A DNA stretch of 64,000 nt from Ipomoea triloba (Eukaryota; Streptophyta; Magnoliopsida; Solanales; Convolvulaceae). Positions 25,001 through 40,453 of the stretch are shown here, piece after piece. Location: the NCBI RefSeq assembly GCF_003576645.1, contig NC_044930.1:4270105-4334104 (forward strand), read 5' to 3'. Within the stretch, counting starts at the first letter, position 1; the number at the start of each line of letters is the position of its first letter. A program made the translations under genes and the position numbers. Below the pieces are notes generated by a model. The model was not told where the DNA came from. It saw only the letters and a list, made by a program, of their open reading frames with translations, and made no database searches.

Positions 25001-26010
25001 CGTACCGTATAGTTTTAATTGATTGACCTAGAAGACCCATAAGCAGACAAGAAGAAATGCCATTATTATAATGCATTATTTTTATATTTAATTGCTACAT
25101 TCTCTTGAATTGACATCAATCAATTCATCACAAGCAAAAATAAATTAAAAAGTTTTTACACGTTAATAAGGAAAAGTGAAAAGTGGAAATACAAGAGAAT
25201 AATTCTTTTTTTTCCCCAAAAATTTCGGTCCATCTGATAATATTTACGGGCTAGATTTACTTTGTATTGTTTAATGAGTAATTCTATGTGTACTTTAATT
25301 TTTTTTTCCCTATAATGTATCATAGTCTGAATATTACTTAATAAAAGGAGTGTGTCATAATTTTTATTTATTCATTTTTCATTATCCAATAAAACTTGAA
25401 CACTTGGTGGGAGTTATACTCCATGCAGTATATGCCTACATCTGCATTTTCATACGCCAAGCACCTTGTTCTTAGATGACGTGTAATGACTCTCCCATGT
25501 GGGAGGTCATGAAATGAATTGACTCTTTGTGCTTTATAGGGTCCGTTGTATTAAAAAAATGCCGACTTCATTTTATAAATATTAAAAACTTTGTACTTTT
25601 TTTACTAAAATCTTTAACCATGAATAAACTATAATAAAAGGCTGAAATTACTCATTACTCTTTACCAGAAAAGCGTATTTTGATTTCATCTTGTTCCTAT
25701 ATATAATCACAGTTTTGACTTCTTTCTGCTCACAAGACCTTAACACTAGAAGCAAATCAATACCCTTTTGAGTATTTCATAAGCCAAACCAATTTATTTC
25801 ATTTCTTCAAATTTTAAATTTTATATCTCTTTAAAACTTTCAATTCCTTTCTCAACAAAATTAAATTTATTTTTGAAACTCACTTTTCAAAAATTATAAA
25901 CACAAATTTAAACGATAGAAAACTGAAGAAAGTGAAAAAAGAAGAAGAAAAAAAAAAGAGTTAGAAACGAAACCTAGCCATTTCTCCAAATTGCATAAAA
26001 TGTCAAACTT
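22088..26010. other. Intergenic spacer, AT-rich
   Basis: About 3.9 kb without a recognisable gene. It contains TA/CA microsatellite patches (23190-23215), purine-rich patches and a short GC-richer segment (24230-24420). The small open frames in that segment match nothing I can name. Confidence 0.45.
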
Positions 26011-26023
26011 GTTTTTAAAAATA

Positions 26024-26390
26024 GGAAAAAGTGTCAAATAGGCCACCGAACTTATCGCTTTTGTGCAATTGGGCCATTGAACTTAAAAAGTGTGCAATTT
26101 AACCATCAAACAAGCAAAATTTGTGCAATTAGACCATTTTTACAAAAAAATTTAATTCAATTTGAGTTAAAAACATTTCAATATTGACTCCCAACTAGTA
26201 TGGTAGAAGAAAATGTCACTCTTAATACATATATGTTAGTAATATAATTGAATTTTATCAGAAATTTTTTGTAAAAATGGTCCAATTGCACAAATTTTGA
26301 TTGTTTGATGGTTGAATTGCACACTTTTTAAGTTCGATGGCTCAATTGCACAAAAGCGATAAGTTCAGTGGCCTATTTGACACTTTTTCC
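26024..26390. mobile_element. Fold-back (long-TIR) element, Mutator-like MITE
   Basis: Two inverted arms of about 130 bp (26024-26153 and 26261-26390) flank a loop of about 107 bp. The ends read 'ggaaaaagtgtcaaatagg' and its complement. The 9-bp flanks 'ttaaaaata' and 'ataaaaata' match at 8 of 9 positions, as expected for a Mutator-type 9-bp target duplication. There is no coding capacity. Confidence 0.7.
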
Positions 26391-26399
26391 ATAAAAATA

Positions 26400-28148
26400 T
26401 AAAAAAATGAAGAATATTTCTTCAAATTTTCTTACAAGTAAATGTATTCTCAATTTCTCAAGAAAAAATAAATTGTTTATCCACTAATTACTAAATTGAA
26501 GCATCCTTAGCAAGTGTGGTGAGAGAGTTGAAGCTCTCACGCGTCTTAAAATATGATTACTAGTTATATCTTAATTACCTTTTAACTTATCAAGTACTCA
26601 CATGGCTCATTAAATTTTAATTATGGTTATAACTTAAACTTAATCAAGTAAAGAGTACCTACATATTCAATAAATTTATATGTGCACATGTCTTGTTAGA
26701 AACATATTTAAAGAATTCAACTACCAAAATCAATGAATTGATGGTAAACATCAACTATTAGCTGGGTTTGGAGTTATTGTCCAGGTACACATTAATTATA
26801 AGAAGAAATAAAAGCGTTTAAATGGAATGATTGAATGAGAAGAGTATAATTCTCGTATCAGAAAGTTATGAGTTCGATTATTGCTAACAATATCTCGGTC
26901 AAATCCATTGTATATGCGATTTATAATCCTTGGGTTTACTCGGTGCAAAAATTTGGATAACAAAAATACACAGCACAAGACTTGAATGGGAGGAAGTGAG
27001 AATTGATGTGTAAAATTCTTAAGTAAAGCCGTGAAGGGCAAGAATTATATATTTTAAGTACACCACACCAAATAAAAGAAGGCTCTAAAGACTAAAATGA
27101 TTGATACACTTGGTAGGGTGGGTGAGTGTCCAACTCTGATGGTGAAAGTGAAAGGCAACAGAAGAGATAGAGATTGAAATTCTCATTTTTGGGCTGCAAT
27201 GGATTTTGTAATGTAATTTTGTATGACCCATAATTGGTTTTTCTTAGTATAGGTTGGGTTTGTGTGACAATTATTGTATTTGGTTAGATGTTTTGATTTT
27301 TTTTTTTTTAACATTAGTTTTCAGTTTATGCTAAATCAATTTTAAACTCCTAGAAATCTAGAACTCCTGTCAAAGCGTGTTGAAGGAGGAAAATCGTGAG
27401 TCACCCAATTAGTTATCGCACAAAGAGTCTTCATCACCTAATATAAATTTCTTCCACCTTGCTGCTATAACAAAACTTCTAGGCGGTGACCCTTGGCAAC
27501 TGTATTTGTCGGGATAGAAGGTCGGCTAATATTTGAACTCATACTTGGCAAATTTTTTCTGTAGACCATGATCCATAAAGATGTGTGGACCATGAATGCA
27601 AGGTACATTTTTAATATACTAAAAATACATTATTTATTTACTAAATGTACATTATATGATAATATACAAAAAATGTATTTTCAATATTCAAATAATATAC
27701 TTTTTATTTATAATCTAATATAGGAGAGCGCAATCGATTAACCGAAGTTTTTAAAACTTTAACCGTTAACTGAACCGAACTTTGTATTACCGAATTAATC
27801 GAACCGAAGTTTTTTAGGTTAATTGGTCGGTTAACCGATTAACTGAACCTTTTTAAACTAAAGTTTAAAATCCTAAAAATAATATATATAATAATAAATC
27901 CATAAGAAAATATACAAAAACAATACCATAACAACACTAGAAATTTTATAGGGATTTAACATATTAGATTATATATATATAAAAATTTCGGTCAACCGAA
28001 ATTTCGAACCAAATTAACCGTTAACTGATTTTTAAAAAATCTTTAACCATTAACCGAACTGAAAAAGTTCGATTAAAAAATGTTTAACCGAACTTTGTTA
28101 GTTTGATCAGTTAATCGAAAATTTATCAAAATTTACACACTTCTATCT
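26400..28148. other. Intergenic spacer
   Basis: No gene is seen. It includes a degraded MITE-like piece at about 27543-27712 ('ggcaaattttttctgtagaccatg'). Runs of 'ttaaccgaac/aaccgatt'-type short repeats occur at about 27740-28100. Confidence 0.45.
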
Positions 28149-28672
28149 ACATAGTGGCAAATTATGCCGTGGACCTGGGTCCAATACGACGCCGTTTTAC
28201 TATATTTAAAAAAAAAATACTAAACATATAGCCCTGAAATGTGTGAATGTGAAGGTTTCAAATTGTGAATATGAAGTATATAATTTGTGAATATAGAGTT
28301 ATGAATGTGTGAATCTGTAGTAGAGTTAACAGAGTTCTAGCAACTTGTAGCCCTGTAATGTGTGAATTTGGAGTTCCCAAGTTGTGAATATGGAGTATAG
28401 GACATGTGAATATAGAGTTTTGATTGTGTGAATGCATAACAGTGGTAATATAGTTACTAAACATATAGCCTGTAATGTGTGAATGTGGAGTTTTCAAATT
28501 ATGAATGTGGAGTATAGGGTCTGTGAATGTAGAGTTTGTGTTCTGCTGCGATGAGGAGCCGCCGTTATTTATTTATTTATTTTTTAATAAAAAAAGAATT
28601 TATGAAACGACGTCGTATTGGACCCAGGTCCACCTTGCAAGGTGGACCTGGGTCCACGGCATAACTACTGCT
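28149..28672. mobile_element. MITE of the 'tatgccgtggacc' family (best-preserved copy)
   Basis: The left end 'gcaaattatgccgtggacct' is mirrored by 'aggtccacggcataac'-type sequence at the right. The right end also has an internal palindrome 'ccaccttgcaaggtgg' and the complement of 'ccaatacgacgccgtttt'. The interior holds the tandem repeats at 28225-28540. The right end lies about 12 bp from the first site II motif of the RPL7A promoter. Confidence 0.6.
28225..28540. repeat. Tandem repeat, ~115-bp unit, ~2.8 copies
   Basis: Units begin 'aacatatagccctg(t)aatg' and contain repeated 'gtgtgaatgtggagtt' and 'gtgaatatagagtt' submotifs. The copies start near 28225, 28345 and 28457. They lie within the MITE at 28149-28672. 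Confidence 0.75.
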
Positions 28673-28683
28673 AATTCGTAGGT

Positions 28684-28841
28684 TGGGCCGGGGAGTGGAA
28701 CTTGTCTTTGTTCTTTTGTATTTTGGGCTTCATTTTTATTTTTAAAAGAAGCTAAATTGGCCTTATCAACTAGGCCCGGTTCTGGATCCATAAACCCAAC
28801 TTTTTGTCGCCCTTATATTATAGCGTTAGTCTCTAGGGTTT
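28684..28841 (+). promoter_or_regulatory. RPL7A promoter motifs: site II (TGGGCY) and telo-box
   Basis: TGGGCC occurs at 28684-28689 and TGGGCT at 28724-28729, with a reverse-type AGGCCC near 28772. The telo-box TAGGGTTT lies at 28834-28841, about 42 bp before the ATG. Site II and telo-box pairs are the known signature of plant ribosomal protein promoters, where TCP-type factors act. Confidence 0.7.
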
Positions 28842-28882
28842 TTCCAATTCTCCCTCTACCGCAAACCTAGTTCCTCTCTGCA

Positions 28883-30558
<1,676 letters not shown>

Positions 30559-30775
30559 TTTGTATTGTCATTTAATCATTATAGTATTTCCTGTTATCCT
30601 GTTATAAGGTTTAGACAAATTTTAGACATTTCTTTCTCTGGGTGATGAAGTTCATTAAATTTTGGTTGTCTTCTGAATTTTAAAGGCTTGTTTGGCCTTT
30701 GGATTTCTGAGTTGTTATTTACTAGTACTTAGCAATGAAATGCCTTTACTATTTGACATTTTGAGCTACCTATTA

Positions 30776-31561
30776 GCAAGCATTTGACAATCCTATTAAT
30801 TTTGGACTCCCATCCCCATTTAATTTGTCTTCTCTCACTTTTGGACCAACAAGTAGCAGCACATCTCTTTCATTATCATCTGAAACCATGGTTCCTTGTA
30901 TAGGAGAACCATTATCTCCATTACTACCTGAGGAATCAGAGACTTATTAGTCTCTTTTCTCTAGACATGGTAGCAATCTTTCAATTGGTATTTGCTGACA
31001 TATATGAGAGAAAATATAGCTATTTTTCAATTCATAGATATTTCTGTGTAGATTTCTTGTTAACTGCAAAAGTAGGCCTGTTTTAGCAAGCATTGATTTT
31101 TATGAGATAATGCATATTTCTATTAAATTTTATATCGGTTCCTATATTTAATGTATATTATTAGTATTAATATTTACAATATTGCTGTGGATATTTTGTT
31201 GCAAAATCATCTTTAGATTAATAGAAAAGAGACAACTTTACAGCTTCAAGGAATTTTAGTCCTTAAGAGTGTAAACTATGAAACAGTTGTAACAGCAGAG
31301 GTTTGTACTAGGTAGTTGATATAAATTATATATATAACAGGGAATGTATCATTTTGGCAGAATTACAACAAGCTTGTTAGCATATAACTATAAAGATGGG
31401 GATAGGGATGTCTATAATCATAACAGGAATTTTAACCCTTGCAAATATAATGGCTGCTATTATTCACAATTCTCTAGAAATTTTCAAATTCTCTCTCCAA
31501 GGCTAATTTTTCAAGTTCTCCAAATTTTTACACACTGCCCTGGCCAAGGCTGTGATCTCAC
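30776..31561 (+). pseudogene. Internally deleted copy of NST1-like exon 2 / intron 2
   Basis: 30776-30946 matches 14787-14957 (exon 2) with few changes. The text then jumps to sequence matching 15883-16448 (intron 2). The missing 925 bp are bounded by the shared tetranucleotide CTTA. The copy has about 45 bp of extra sequence near 31213-31258 that the parent lacks. It cannot encode the parent protein: no start, most of exon 2 missing, and an in-frame stop (TTATTAG) right after the junction. It sits downstream of RPL7A, in the same orientation as its parent. Confidence 0.88.
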
Positions 31562-31656
31562 AACATTTTGAACTACCTATTAGCCTATTGCTTCACAACA
31601 TTTTGAGCTACCTATTAGCCTATTGCTTCACAACATTTTAAGGTACCTATTAGCAA
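31561..31656. repeat. 35-bp tandem repeat, 2.7 copies
   Basis: The unit has the core 'caacattttga(a/g)ctacct' and the tail 'attagcctattgcttca'. Copies start at 31561, 31596 and 31631 (partial). A further partial copy ('acattttgagctacctatta') lies at 30757-30776, on the other side of the inserted NST1-like fragment. Confidence 0.85.
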
Positions 31657-31782
31657 ATGTCACTTAGAATTAGCTGATTTTACATTAAGAATTGCTAAAT
31701 GTCAATTGAGCAAAATTATGTCTTTAATATGCATGCAATGTAGGCACTAGAAGATGGCAAAATTACAAATGCCTTTAGTACT

Positions 31783-34250
31783 CTAATGTCTTGAAACCTT
31801 AAACTTTGAGGTCTTCTTCTTCTTGCCTTGTTTTGTCACAAGAAGTGAGATTCTGGAGAAGCTAAACTTCTTTCTCTTTGAGGGATGAACTTCATGTGCA
31901 TTCTCTTTCGGGTCTTTCAAGCTGGGCATGCTGTTTAGCTTACCAAACATTTGGCCAAGTGAAAGTGAAACTTTGTGCTTTCCATTGCCCTTTTCTACGC
32001 GTTTTCCATTCTCAAATTCTTCGGTTATAAGCAGTTTCCTACTCAATATTTGCCCTATTGATATCGTCGACTTAAGAGCTGACGGTGCCTCGTTGCTGAC
32101 GAGAGTGAGACCGTTCACATCGAGCAGGGAAGGATCTTTCCGGTGCTGAAATGACTTGGAATTCTTGAACTTGGTTGGGTTCTGGACAGTATGTTTTCTT
32201 TGGCAGTGATCAAATCTCCATTCGCGAATGGCTTCTTCCACTTCCAGTTTACCTTGATTGGCAGCCTCGACTCTGCTCAGCGCTTCTTCTAAGGCTGCCT
32301 TGCTTAGTTTAACTTCTTCTGTGGCTTCCTCGACCTTCTTCAAGATTTCTATTTTTGCGGCATTGGCTTCATCAGCTAGAAGCATTGCGCCAATGGCTCT
32401 CCTCTTACAAGCCTCATCTGCATCTCGAGCTCTGGAGGTCAATGCGGAGTATTCCTCCAAGGTAAGGGTTATTCCAACCCCAGGTTTTCTCTGAGAAGTT
32501 GTAAACAAGTTCTCGCTGTTTGAGAGGGCTTTGATCTCTGCAAGAGCAACAGACTCGGTGGCCCTAGCGGCTTCTTTCATCTTTTTGGCTGCAATCAGCT
32601 TGATCTCTGCGGTCTTGATCCTAGCCTTCGTCTGTTCAATCTCGAGCATAGCTAATAGAACCTCCGATTTTGTAGCTTCACCCACCTTTTTAAACTGTTG
32701 TGTCTCCGAACACAGCCTCTGAAGCTCCGTCGTGAGATCCAGGGGCTCACGAGAATCGCCATTACAAGCTTCCACCAGCTCCAGATTTCGCTTCGTTTGA
32801 TTCAACTCTTCCTCGAGAGATGAGACCTTGACGAAATTTGAAGCTAGCCTTTTCTTGGTCTTCTCGAGCAAGATCCTCTCTTTCTCTATTTTCGCGTTGT
32901 ATGATCCGACTGTGGCTCGAATGTCCACAAGATCACGCGTAGTCTTGCTTAAATTAAATTTCGCTTGTTTCAACTCCAACAATATGAGACCAGGGGCCGA
33001 CGATGGACACAGATTGAAACCACATCCATCACTTCCCACAAGATCACCATTTCTTTCCTTCGGTGCCACTTCTGCAACAGCATCTATACCCTTAGCTTCT
33101 GAATAAAAATCGAGTGAAGCATCGAGCTCAGATGCCTTCTGCAACTTTACTTTCAGTTCTTCCATGGTAGTCTTGGCGCTTTCGAGTTCTTTTAGGACAG
33201 CAAGCGTTTCCCTTTCTTTAACAACCAAATCCCTTTCCAACTGCGCAGCTTGCTCCTCCACCTTCGCTATGTCAACCTCGTAGGTAACCTGGTTTTATCC
33301 CGCAAATGCAGAACAAAGAAATCAAATGAAGGAATGCCAGAGAGACCAACAAACAAACTACCTGCAATTTTTGCTATATATGAATCTAATCCATACACAC
33401 AAACATTTCAAGGACACCAAAAACAAGATTACAGTAACCTCTATAGGGCTACAGGCCAATGAACAAACAAGACATTTCCTAGTCACTTCACAGTTCTTTA
33501 ACATAAGATTAGAATCCATAAAATGAAACTTAGCAACATCTCTTTTACCTATACAGAATGCCACACATTACATGAAACCCAGACATCAAGTTCAAATCTT
33601 TGCCACCTTGTATTAAACAACAATACTACAAACAAAATCTCCAAGGAAGTTGAAAATCAACACACAAAAGTACAGTGGCATTCTTGCTCAGACAAAATTC
33701 TCACACCCCGGCCCGACTGAACAGTGGAGGATAAATCATGGAGATTTAGCGACCCATTAGATGGGAGGACCAATGCTTACTGTCCGCATTGCTCACAATC
33801 TATCACCCAGTAACCAATTAAGCTAACGTGTGGGCACAAAATTAAAGTAGAATTCTTGATCATTAGCTAAGCAGCAACATGGAAAGAAAAACCATTCATT
33901 TCTTAATAATAGTATCCCATTTTGGCCTGGCGATTCCAGATTTTGAGTCCGAACAGAAACTCAAGACTTCACATAATGACAAAAAGAACAAACACAAAGA
34001 AAGATTATGAAAAAACAAAGCGCAAAAAGACAAATGCGAGTGAGGGAGACACCTGGGAATCACGGCGGGACGGCTTATGGGCAGTGGGCCTCCAGAAACC
34101 GATACCACCGAACCGAGTGGCCGCCTCTTTCACCGACTCAAACGGAACCGAAGTGTCGATCTCCGCCCTACAAACCTCCGAATTCGGGTCCATCTTCGCA
34201 CCCGAATCAAGCCCGTCTTCAAGCCTCGCCCCATTGTTCTGCGGATCCAT
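31783..34250 (-). CDS. WEB-family coiled-coil protein (PMI2/WEB1-related, DUF827)
   Basis: Two coding exons on the minus strand: 34053-34250 (66 codons) and 31783-33288 (501 aa plus stop). They are joined in phase 0 across a 764-bp GT-AG intron, giving 567 aa. Exon 1 holds the family signature EIDTSVPFESVKEAATRFGG. Exon 2 begins VTYEVDIAKVEEQAAQLERD and is almost entirely heptad-rich coiled coil to about residue 410. The C-terminus is basic (SKRKKFSFSRI...GKKKKTSKFKVSRH). WEB1 and PMI2 maintain chloroplast photorelocation speed through cp-actin filaments. This member looks closest to the uncharacterised At2g38370 type, so the same role is only inferred. The start is the first in-frame ATG before the conserved motif. 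The gene converges on RPL7A. Confidence 0.92.
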
Positions 34251-34651
34251 TACAAATAAACCCCAAACAGTGGCAAGAAAAGGGGAAATGGGGTAGTGGG
34301 CAGGATTGAATTGGAAGCACAGAAGCAGTGAAGTGGGAGTGTAACGTTGTAGGATGTTGGTTGGTCGGTGGGTAGGTGAAGAGGTTCTTGTCCGGTGGGG
34401 GAACTGTGGTCTGTAACGGTACGTGATTACTCGTTACTGTCACTGTAAAAAGGTTGGAAAAAGAAAAAAAGAAAAAGGAGTTTACCAGTTTAAAGGTATT
34501 AAAGAATGGCCAAATGGGAGAGGGAAACCATTTCAATTTGTTGATGTTCAATTTTTGTTACCATTTTTATCTTTAGTTTATATAGAATTTTAAATAAAAA
34601 AATGTGCACCAATTAAGTGTTTATTATATCATTTATGAATATATATGTTGG

Positions 34652-35036
34652 CAAATTATACCATGGACCATGGTCTATCTTGCATTGTGGATCATTGTCT
34701 AAAAATAACATTCATGGAAGGTATATCACATGATAATGTCACATTAACATATTCGATACCTACGACTTGTAAGATTATAGAATGAACTGTCATTGAAGAG
34801 AATAACCAAAGTATTTATAGTGTACAACAGAAGAGAAATAGAGAAGTTACAACTAATCACTAGTTTACAGGAATGAATGTAGAATAACAAAATAACCTCA
34901 GCCACTCATATGCTTAACACAACTAATAATTCATGTGTCTTATTTATGTGTCTATCATATTAAGTGTCTTTTAACTGCAGACACATAATTTTTAGACTAG
35001 GGTTCACAATGCAATATGGACATTGATCCATAGTAT
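34652..35036. mobile_element. MITE of the 'tatgg-acc' family (copy d)
   Basis: The left end 'gcaaattataccatggacc', then 'cttgcattgtgg' and 'tctaaaaat', is mirrored at the right by 'ttttagactaggg', 'cacaatgcaatatgg' and 'gatccatagtata'. Inverted repeats are about 45 bp and the element about 385 bp. It sits about 400 bp upstream of the WEB gene start. Confidence 0.6.
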
Positions 35037-36068
35037 AAGCATTAAACTAAACGTGATTTAATTGCCAAGTACTATGTAGTGTGATGACACATCTTCTATT
35101 ACCATTTCAAATGGGTGGTCATGGGAACAAACGCCGATTGGGGGCATTGATTTTTGGGCTAAAAAAATTTAAAAAATATAGAACAAATACTACATTGTAA
35201 AGAATCACGATTATTTCAAAAAATATAATTTAATTTTTTTTCTTAAAACTATGAAAAATTTATTCCTCAAATAATTATTTACGAGATACAATTATTTCCT
35301 AAAGATAATACAATAGAGCCTAAGAACGGAAAACAACCTAGTAATAGTAATAGTAATAATAAGAATAATAATAATAATTCATCAGCCAAATATAATAAAA
35401 CAAAATATTCAATTAAGCCTAAAAATATACATAAACTCCAACATTAAGCAACTTAAGCACAAAAGGAATACAGTACAAATATGAAACCCTAACTCATAAC
35501 TTATTTGCAACCGTAGAAATCCTTCTAGCTACTCCGTTAACAAAACCAAACCATTTCATAAACCCTGAAAACAAATTCTATTTGATGGTAAGGCTAAATA
35601 CAATTACCAGCCCGAGATGACAAAGAAAAAATGCATGAAGTATAAACAATAATGAAATGAAACAATCATGAAAGTACTTCACGTAGTAATAAAGCCACTC
35701 GTTCCATGTGCTTGCTTTATGTCGTCCTCAGCATGTTTGCTCCTAAAAAGCATATGGAAGCAAACATCTATCGGAAATATATAAATTTTATTAACTAATA
35801 TAATGAATTTAATATTATAATATTAAATAATAATAATAATATCAACAATTACAAACAAAGAGGAATAATAACATTTTTTTAGATATTAAAAATAAAATTA
35901 TTATTTTATTTATAAAAATGTCAACGCATTTATATATTTATAATAATGAATGTTTTCATTATTTGAAATTTTCTAAAATGTTTTCAAATATTATAAAAAA
36001 ATAATTTAAAATAAGTTTCATGAATTAAATTAAACATATAAAAATATAATATTTAGAAGAGTAGTTGA

Positions 36069-36120
<52 letters not shown>

Positions 36121-37044
36121 TAGAGTCAAACAAGATAAAATTGGACAAGTCATCTTCAATAATGGTTGGGAAGCGCTATGGATGAATTGACAAGAGTCAG
36201 CAGTAAGAACTAAGAATATTCAAAGGCTTATTCCATATAATAATTATATAATGAACAATAATACATAAAATTAAACTTTTTATCACTCCGTATCCACATG
36301 ACATTTAAATTGATTTAAGAAAAGAAGTGAGTCATAATTTTTATTCCTTTTTATTTTATTCTTCTAATAAAAACATGGACGTAACATGACGAGGAGTGGA
36401 GGTTGAGGAAAGTAACCCAAAATGACTTTGGAGTCGAGCTGAGGCTAATGTGAGCTCAGCTAGACGAAGCTTGAAGTCAAGGCCATGCTGGGAGGATACG
36501 AGTTCAACGTGATTGTTGGATACTTTAGACCCTATCTGCATGTGGAGTGCTCAAATCGCATGGTTACGTTGTTTCTTAAAAGAAGTTAAGGAGCTACTAT
36601 AAATACTTTGTACATAATTTAAAAAGGACAAAATGCTACTTCTTGCAAACACAATCATTATATATACTAAACAAACAATTAATACAAAGAATAAGACATT
36701 TTCCTTATCCTCTACCATTAAAGTTAGTTCATCTTTTGTCCGGATTTATTATTTACACCAGTGTTGTATTATATTCAAAAAAAAAAAAACATAAGCAGGC
36801 AGTAAATATTGGAATATATTACATTATAATATAGACAAAGTTACAATATATTATGACATGCACAGGCAAAACAAATTTCATATATATAATTCTCACTTAC
36901 AACGGATTAACGCAAAACAACATATTCATAATAATCCAACTTTAATTTTGGCTTCTCCACGCATCCTTATAACCCCATTTTATTTGGTAACTCTCGTGGT
37001 TGAAGCTTATAATATACTTATATTGCAATTTGGATGCATGGAAC
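35037..37044. other. Intergenic spacer between the WEB gene and the peroxidase array
   Basis: AT-rich, with a (TA)n microsatellite of about 46 bp at 36074-36119 and AAT patches (35344-35380). A 61-codon minus-strand frame at 36356-36541 has no recognisable domain. No gene is called. Confidence 0.5.
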
Positions 37045-38208
<1,164 letters not shown>

Positions 38209-38326
38209 GACTACTATTGTATGAGAAAGGAGAAAGGAAAGGAAGTTTTCCAAGTTTCAACTTAGAAACAAAGAAAGAAATGGTGGCTTGGCTTGTGGAT
38301 AGTGCTTGTTGTCTTCATATTATCAT

Positions 38327-38336
38327 ATATTTATAG
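38327..38336 (-). promoter_or_regulatory. TATA box of peroxidase A
   Basis: The minus strand reads CTATAAATAT about 120 bp upstream of the start codon. The other three peroxidase genes have the same placement and the same neighbouring 'ccacaagccaagc' block. Confidence 0.7.
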
Positions 38337-38439
38337 TAGAGACTTAAACCAAGATGTAGCTTTACTATAATACGATAATGTTTCTCTTAGAATACTTAAA
38401 CATGTTTAGCTTTGTGAAAGAAACCATAGTAGAATTAGT

Positions 38440-39990
38440 CAATTATGAGAATTGATCGAAGTTAAGTTGATGGATGCTACAACTTGGAACTGTAATGCAA
38501 GTCTTCAATAATTCAATTGAGTGGTCGTCATTAGTATGCTGATGATTAAGTGAAACGCGTAAAGCCCTCATTGCATGGACATCATGTGATTAATTACGAC
38601 ATTATTTGACAATTTCTTATTTTTCATCAAGGAAAAGTTCTCTCTCATCTTTAATATCATGTCTCAATTATAGAAAACTTAGATGTTGAACCTATACGCC
38701 AAGGAAGTGACAACTAATTATAAATAATGGATAAAATTATCTTATGGAATGTAAAGTTCATTTTAGTCTTTGAATATAATCATACATTAGTCAATTTAGA
38801 TAGATATTTTTTTTATGATTTAAATGATAATTCTGAATAAGTTAAAAAATTTTACATCACTTAATGATCGAATATATTGTTACGTCGTTTTTATTTTTAA
38901 TGACGAGCAATTATACTCTAATGAAATTTACGTTTTAATCAATGTAATGGGATGTCTTGACGTAGATGGCATGGCATTTTGATAATATTAATGTAAGAAG
39001 ACAAGTTCAAATTCCCCTCTCTCTCTCTTTTTAATGATTTAAATTTAATTTTTAAGCAACTAGTCAACTTTAATTTATAACATGGCATTGTCATGTTAAT
39101 AACATGTAAGTTTAACATAAGGTAATATTACCCTTATTATTATATTACGGAGTACAATTTTAATAACATAAATAATAAGTTAGCCAAATTTATGATTGAT
39201 GAAGTATTGATCTAATAAAGGCTTGGGTGAATAATTAGGCATATGCTAGCTAGGTGGAGATGTTTGTGGCCTTGAGGGGGAGAAGGCTTAGTGCAGCAAT
39301 TGCATGGGAGCATCTTAAGTCATATATATACACACACACTTTTATTGTATCAAGTATACAATAGTGGTTTTTGATGCGGGCAACCAATATAGTGATTTTT
39401 GGTACGGTGTGGTTTTTAGGAAGCAAAGCTTATGTGGAGGAGAGAGGGAGAGGAGAGAGAACGAAGGAAATGAGTCTTTGCAGGAAGAGTGATTTTTTGA
39501 TTGAACATGTCTTGTTCGTGCATTCAGCGCACCTTGCACGCCCAGCAGGCGCGTGAAAGCTTCTGTTTTATTTTTTTTTTTCCTCTGATGGTTGGTTTCT
39601 TCTTCTTTTATTTATTTATTTTTTGCTTTTGTTCTCTCTCTCCCCTGTCATTGTAATATGTCGGAAACGCCTAAAAAATCATGCCTATTGGAGATGCTTG
39701 ATTAGACCATTGCTTCCAAGTTGCTAGACAAAGACAACATGACTTTTTTTGGTGACAAGTTATATTCAAACAAAATACAATCAAGATTATCATCTAATTA
39801 ATATTTGGATTCATTTTTCTTTGAAGTAGTTGAAAAAGTATGAATATACATGTATCCACTAGACATATCTAATTCATAATAAATGTACTATTAACATTCA
39901 TAAGAGTCACACAGTACCCTCAATAGCCTACAAATAAAGAAAAGTCTCAAGACATGCATCCAAATTAAGATTTAAGACTACTTAATTTCC
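38440..39990. repeat. Peroxidase-array 5' flank, unit A
   Basis: The proximal part (38510-38700) contains 'catggacatcatgtgatt', 'acgacattatttgac' and 'atcatgtctcaattat'. The distal part (39790-39990) contains 'catctaattaatatttgga' and 'acatatctaattcataata'. All recur upstream of peroxidases B, C and D in the same order. A purine-rich and GC-richer segment (39420-39560) interrupts it. Confidence 0.7.
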
Positions 39991-40453
39991 TAACTAACAT
40001 GTAACATCCACATAGGTGTTTAAATCTAATCTTTATAAAGAAAAAAAAAACTTATGAGTTACCCGTAAATTTTTGATTAACTTCATTAGCATCAACTGAA
40101 ATGAAAGATTATGACCTCTAACCTGTAATTTTGGGTTCAAATTATACTACAAAAATGTTAACTACTTTTGACCATTTAACGTTTAACCCAAACACAACCC
40201 AAGTTGTGTATGTTGGTTCTGATGATAGAAATAAATATTTTAAAAAGAAAACTAATTATGTATGTGGTTATAGAAAGGTGGCGTTTTTAAAATTCGTCTC
40301 AACCTACATGCACATGCGGTGACTAAACTTTTTAACATTCCACCTAAAAATTAAATCAATCAATAAATATCTTTAATGAATTAAAATAAGTTAAAATTAA
40401 GCATAATACCTCCAAATAAACGAAGATCAAAACTACATATAAAATAAGACTAT

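Noticed and set aside
36356..36541. 61-codon minus-strand frame
   Set aside because: No homologous feature, no splice or promoter context, and short.
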